Assembly: GCA_020248905.1 (NCBI GenBank)
Contig: JADCGR010000006.1
Span: 62,001-126,000 of the forward strand
DNA: 64,000 nucleotides
Direction: 5' to 3'
Source: Curvibacter sp.
GTDB lineage: Bacteria; Pseudomonadota; Gammaproteobacteria; Burkholderiales; Burkholderiaceae_C
Shown here: piece by piece, positions 61,103 through 64,000 of the stretch
Layout of the letters: each line of letters starts with the position of its first letter
How positions within the stretch are numbered: position 1 is the stretch's first letter
Notes under the pieces: model-generated
Database searches by the model: none
Told to the model about the DNA's origin: nothing
What the model saw: the letters and a program-made list of their open reading frames with translations, nothing else
Translations under genes and position numbers: made by a program

Positions 61103-62781
61103 GCGCGTGGCTGCGCCCGCTCACGTTCCTGCAGCTCACGCCACAGGATCTTGCCTGTGCCCGACTTGGGCAGCGTGTCGACGAGCTCGACGATGCGCGG
61201 GCTCTTGTAGGCCGCCATATGCTCGTGCGTCCAGCGGATGATGTCGTCTTCGCTCACCTGGCCGCGCACCTGCGGCTTGAGCACGACCAGCGCCTTGACG
61301 GTCTCGCCCCGCCGGTCGTCGTTTGCGGCGATGACGCACGCCTCATGAATGGCGGGGTGCCGGTACATGAGGGACTCGACCTCTGCGGGCCACACCTTGT
61401 AGCCCGATGCGTTGATCATGCGCTTGAGCCGGTCCACCATGAAATAGTAGCCCTCGGCGTCGACGTAGGCCAGGTCGCCGGTGCGCAGGAAGCGCTTCCC
61501 GTCGATGTGGATGAAAGACTCGGCCGTTGCCTGGGGCTGCTTCCAGTAGCCCTGCATCACCTGCGGCGCATGGATGACGATTTCCCCGGTCTCACCGGGC
61601 GCGACCTCCTGCAGGGTCTGCGGGTCCAGCACGCGTGCATCAACATCGAAGACGGGGATGCCTAGGCACTGCGGCTTGGGCCGGTGGAGTGGATTGATAT
61701 GCGTGGCGGCCAGCGTCTCGCTCATCCCAAAGCCTTCGACGTAGTCGAGCCCCGTCAGCTCCTTGAGTTTCTTGGCGATGGCCGCCGGCATGGCTGCCCC
61801 GCCGCCCCGTATGCCCTGCAGGCTTGAGAGGTCGTATTCGCCGAGCCGGGGGTTGGAGAGAAAGTCCACGACCATGGTCGAAATCGCCTGCCAGATTCCT
61901 ATGCGGTGGCGCTGGATGCACTGTGCCGCCACATCGCTGTCCCAGCGCGTAAGCACGACGACGGTGGCGCCCGCGTAGAGGGGGCCGTTCATGCCGCCCG
62001 CCATTCCGGTTACGTGAAAGAAGGGCAGCACCGACAGGAAGACCGTATCCTGCGTGCGGGCGAACCACTGCACCCCGCCCACGAGGGTACTCATGGCGCT
62101 GCGATGGGTGTGCATGCAGCCCTTGGGCTGGCCCGTGGTGCCAGAGGTATAGGGCATGACGCACAGATCATCCGGGCCGGCCGTGTGAGGGCCGGGGACG
62201 CGGCGCAGCGCAAGGATTTCCCGCCAGAGGCTCACGCCATTCGTTGTGATTGCCTCGCGGGGGGCCTCGACAGCAGGCGGCAGCGCGAGATCGGTGGGCT
62301 GGCGCAGGTAGTCGGCGTAGGCGGCCACACCGACGCGCCGCAATCCCTCCGGCCCGTCCAGCAGCGGCGCGATCTGTGGGTAAAGCTCCTGTGCCACGAG
62401 CGCTGTTCGCGCGTCGCTGTCCTGCACGTAATGACGCAATTCATCCGCGCGGTTCATCGGGTTCACCGGAACCACCACAGCATTCGCACGGAGGATGGCG
62501 TAGTAGGCAATCGCCCACTGCGGGCAGTTCTGCATATAGAGCAGCACGCGGTCGCCAGCCTGAACGCCGCAGTCCTGCTGCAGCCAGCCGGCCAGCCGCT
62601 CGCAGTCCGCGCGGAACTGCGCGTAGCTCAGGGGCGTCTCGTAATAGACGATGAAGGGCTTGTCGGGATAGCGGTTGGCCGACACCTCGACGTTGAACCA
62701 AAGGCTGGTCTGCGGCAAGGTCAGCTGCCGGGGCAGGCCCGGCGGCCAGTGCGGGAGATGACGCTCGCCGGATCTCGGCAT
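61099..62781 (-). CDS. Long-chain fatty acid--CoA ligase-like enzyme
   Basis: 560 aa. PTSLWFNVEVSANRYPDKPF-like N-terminus, AMP-binding CVMPYTSGTTGQPKGCMHTH, DYVEGFGMSETLAATHINP, TGDLAYVDAEGYYFMVDRLK and the C-terminal Lys in SGTGKILWREL. ATG 62781 follows AGGAG; the frame stays open 594 bp further upstream, but that extension is an out-of-frame shadow of the neighbouring gene at 62825-63379. It is more like FadD-type ligases than the 517-aa partner downstream. Confidence 0.9.
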   Translation of the reverse strand: MPRSGERHLPHWPPGLPRQLTLPQTSLWFNVEVSANRYPDKPFIVYYETPLSYAQFRADCERLAGWLQQDCGVQAGDRVLLYMQNCPQWAIAYYAILRANAVVVPVNPMNRADELRHYVQDSDARTALVAQELYPQIAPLLDGPEGLRRVGVAAYADYLRQPTDLALPPAVEAPREAITTNGVSLWREILALRRVPGPHTAGPDDLCVMPYTSGTTGQPKGCMHTHRSAMSTLVGGVQWFARTQDTVFLSVLPFFHVTGMAGGMNGPLYAGATVVVLTRWDSDVAAQCIQRHRIGIWQAISTMVVDFLSNPRLGEYDLSSLQGIRGGGAAMPAAIAKKLKELTGLDYVEGFGMSETLAATHINPLHRPKPQCLGIPVFDVDARVLDPQTLQEVAPGETGEIVIHAPQVMQGYWKQPQATAESFIHIDGKRFLRTGDLAYVDAEGYYFMVDRLKRMINASGYKVWPAEVESLMYRHPAIHEACVIAANDDRRGETVKALVVLKPQVRGQVSEDDIIRWTHEHMAAYKSPRIVELVDTLPKSGTGKILWRELQERERAQPRA

Positions 62782-62824
62782 GGGAACTCCTGTGCTGCCG
62801 TCGGGTGACCGCAGCGTCGCGGGA

Positions 62825-63379
62825 TTATCGAGCCGCTCTTGACGACACGTTGTCACGCTGCGGACTGCAGACGTAGGCGTAGCGCTGCGGCAAATCGGCG
62901 CGGCGTACGTCCTGCGGTTGCCAGCGGCCGCTCTCGACGCATTCGGCCGCCAGTGCCATGTCTTGGGTGTGCACCAGGCCCAGGCCGCGCGCAGTGGCGA
63001 GGTACAGGCGCCCTGTTTCGTCGAGCAGGCATTGCTGCACCTGGGCGGGCTCACCGCTGTGCGCGCGCACCGTTGCGTCGGCCTGCACGCGCCAGATCCA
63101 GGGCGTCGCCTCAAGTTCGACGTAGACCCGCTGCGGTCCGTTCTGGAAGTACCAGCGGCCCTGCGCATCACGTTCGTAGTTGCGCTGGATGAAGTCGATG
63201 AGCTTTTCATGGCGCAGCAGAGAGCCCTTGGCACAAGGCAAGCCACTGTCAAAGGCACCGGCAGCCTGCGCGCGGTCATCTCGCATGTACCAGTTGCCGC
63301 GCGCGTCCAGCCCCAGCCAGCCGTAGCAGTCAGGGACATGGGGCCATTTGGCCATGGCCTGGTGCACGATGTCATCCAT
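62825..63379 (-). CDS. Conserved proteobacterial protein of unknown function
   Basis: 184 aa, soluble. It starts MDDIVHQAMAKWPHVPDCYG, then WLGLDARGNWYMRDDRAQAAG, RHEKLIDFIQRNYERDAQG and WYFQNGPQRVYVELEATPW. This is a widespread betaproteobacterial DUF family whose number I cannot give with certainty. The ATG follows AGGAGG and overlaps the YheT-type gene stop by 8 bp. It is followed by the two ligase genes on the same strand, 43 bp away. Confidence 0.82.
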   Translation of the reverse strand: MDDIVHQAMAKWPHVPDCYGWLGLDARGNWYMRDDRAQAAGAFDSGLPCAKGSLLRHEKLIDFIQRNYERDAQGRWYFQNGPQRVYVELEATPWIWRVQADATVRAHSGEPAQVQQCLLDETGRLYLATARGLGLVHTQDMALAAECVESGRWQPQDVRRADLPQRYAYVCSPQRDNVSSRAAR

Positions 63380-64000
63380 GGTCAGCCTCCTCTCCTCCTG
63401 CGGCGTGCAGCAGCCAGCGGCTGACCGCCTCGGGCATGGTCAGCACATGGCCAGGCCAGTGCCCGCCCGGGAAGCCCACATGACCTCCATGCTGCGGCTG
63501 CCACAGCGTGACATGTTGACCCACCTCGTGCGGCTGGGACAGGCTGTAGGCGGGCACGAAAGGGTCATTTCGTGCATTGAGCGCCAGCGCCGGGATACGG
63601 ATGCGCGCGAGGTGTGGTTTTGCCGATGCGCGGGACCAGTAGTCCTCGGTGTTTCTGAAGCCATGCAGGGGCGCGGTAAAGAGTTGGTCGAACTCGTAGA
63701 GATCGCGTACCCGCAGCATGGCCTCACGGTCGAAGAGGCCCGGGTGCTGGGCCCACTTCGCCAGGGCTTTTGGCTTCATTGTCCTGAGGAACATGCGGGT
63801 GTAGATCTGGCGGTTCAAGCCACGCCCGATGGCGTGACCGCCCGCGCAGAGATCCAGCGGGGAGCAGACCGCAGCCACGGCGTCTACGGTGTTCGCAGCC
63901 TGCCCGCCCATTTCGGCAGCCCAGCGCAGCAGTGCGTTTCCGCCCAGCGATATGCCCACGGCAATGATGCGACCGGTGTGCCGCGCACGCAGACGTCGCA
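63372..64000 (-). CDS. YheT-type alpha/beta hydrolase, N-terminal part off the window
   Basis: Partial, about 209 residues. Nucleophile elbow AVGISLGGNALLRW, catalytic Asp in LNARNDPFVPAYSL and His in PQHGGHVGFPGGHW identify the UPF0017/YheT esterase family, hydrolases of short lipids or esters. The reading frame is open to the right edge. It overlaps the next gene by 8 bp, so it starts an operon of hydrolase, unknown protein and two acyl-CoA ligases. Confidence 0.9.
   Translation of the reverse strand, partial: RRLRARHTGRIIAVGISLGGNALLRWAAEMGGQAANTVDAVAAVCSPLDLCAGGHAIGRGLNRQIYTRMFLRTMKPKALAKWAQHPGLFDREAMLRVRDLYEFDQLFTAPLHGFRNTEDYWSRASAKPHLARIRIPALALNARNDPFVPAYSLSQPHEVGQHVTLWQPQHGGHVGFPGGHWPGHVLTMPEAVSRWLLHAAGGEEADHG

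Noticed and set aside
61099..63375. 758-aa version of the FadD-like ligase
   Set aside because: The first 198 residues are an out-of-frame reading of the gene at 62825-63379; ATG 62781 has a good ribosome binding site.
1..64000. CRISPR array, insertion sequence, prophage or integrase
   Set aside because: No regularly spaced repeats, transposase, integrase or phage structural motif was found on reading both strands.

Overview
This 64 kb window is chromosomal DNA of a high-GC betaproteobacterium, most likely Burkholderiales of the Comamonadaceae type. The evidence is the gene content: PhaM, a DUF3567 protein, Bug-type tripartite tricarboxylate receptors, and a rsmI/yraN/diaA/dolP block. Palindromic repeat elements of a kind I remember from that family also occur between genes. 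No insertion sequence, phage, CRISPR array or rRNA is visible. There is one tRNA, tRNA-Arg(CCG). Most genes are ordinary housekeeping or metabolic genes. Three are clearly broken: a Bug receptor with an in-frame TAA, a TonB receptor with an in-frame TAG, and a decayed EAL gene.

Layout. 1-6.7 kb: a Kef-type antiporter (cut by the window edge), a hybrid sensor kinase with its own HPt domain, a REC/HD-GYP regulator and a DUF4153 membrane protein. 7-13.4 kb: an LplT-PlsC-like fusion, a CREST/ceramidase-like membrane protein, an HTH regulator behind a 19-bp perfect palindrome, YnfA, a FIST protein and PhaM. 13.5-16.4 kb: the Bug pseudogene, a fumarylacetoacetate hydrolase family (FAH) enzyme and a divergent GntR regulator.

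16.5-24.2 kb is the most interesting region. Ten consecutive minus-strand genes form a copper-handling locus. In transcription order they are a DUF2946 protein, a 57-aa membrane protein, a PCuAC-like protein without metal ligands, MbnP, the di-haem enzyme MbnH, a canonical PCuAC, a second DUF2946 protein, a TonB receptor with a nonsense codon, a YcnI protein and another canonical PCuAC. No methanobactin biosynthesis gene or precursor is visible. The locus therefore looks like a non-methanotroph MbnPH system combined with a copper-delivery set, possibly dying at its outer-membrane step. An FNR/Anr-type box sits in the divergent region between it and a DksA-like/translational-machinery gene pair.

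25-34 kb: a second FAH enzyme with a shortened IclR regulator, a DUF3108 protein, a branched-chain-type receptor, CutA, an omega-aminotransferase, PurU and an NAD(P)-binding protein. 34.1-36.3 kb is a lower-GC insert. It carries an unrecognised 527-aa protein with a papain-like Cys/His/Asn pattern and a 63-aa helical protein. They are separated by a terminator whose T-tract touches the larger gene's ATG. 36.3-44.8 kb: a class V aminotransferase, phosphatidylserine decarboxylase and a tetR-outer membrane factor-adaptor-RND efflux operon. 44.9-51 kb: GlcD, CidA/LrgB, a Bug receptor, a secreted Cache domain and a chemoreceptor with a C-terminal CheR-type pentapeptide. 51-64 kb: the EAL remnant, YggS, PilT/PilU, a beta-hydroxyacid dehydrogenase, the dolP/diaA/yraN/rsmI block, tRNA-Arg, a cytochrome c, two acyl-CoA ligases, a protein of unknown function and a YheT-type hydrolase cut by the window edge.
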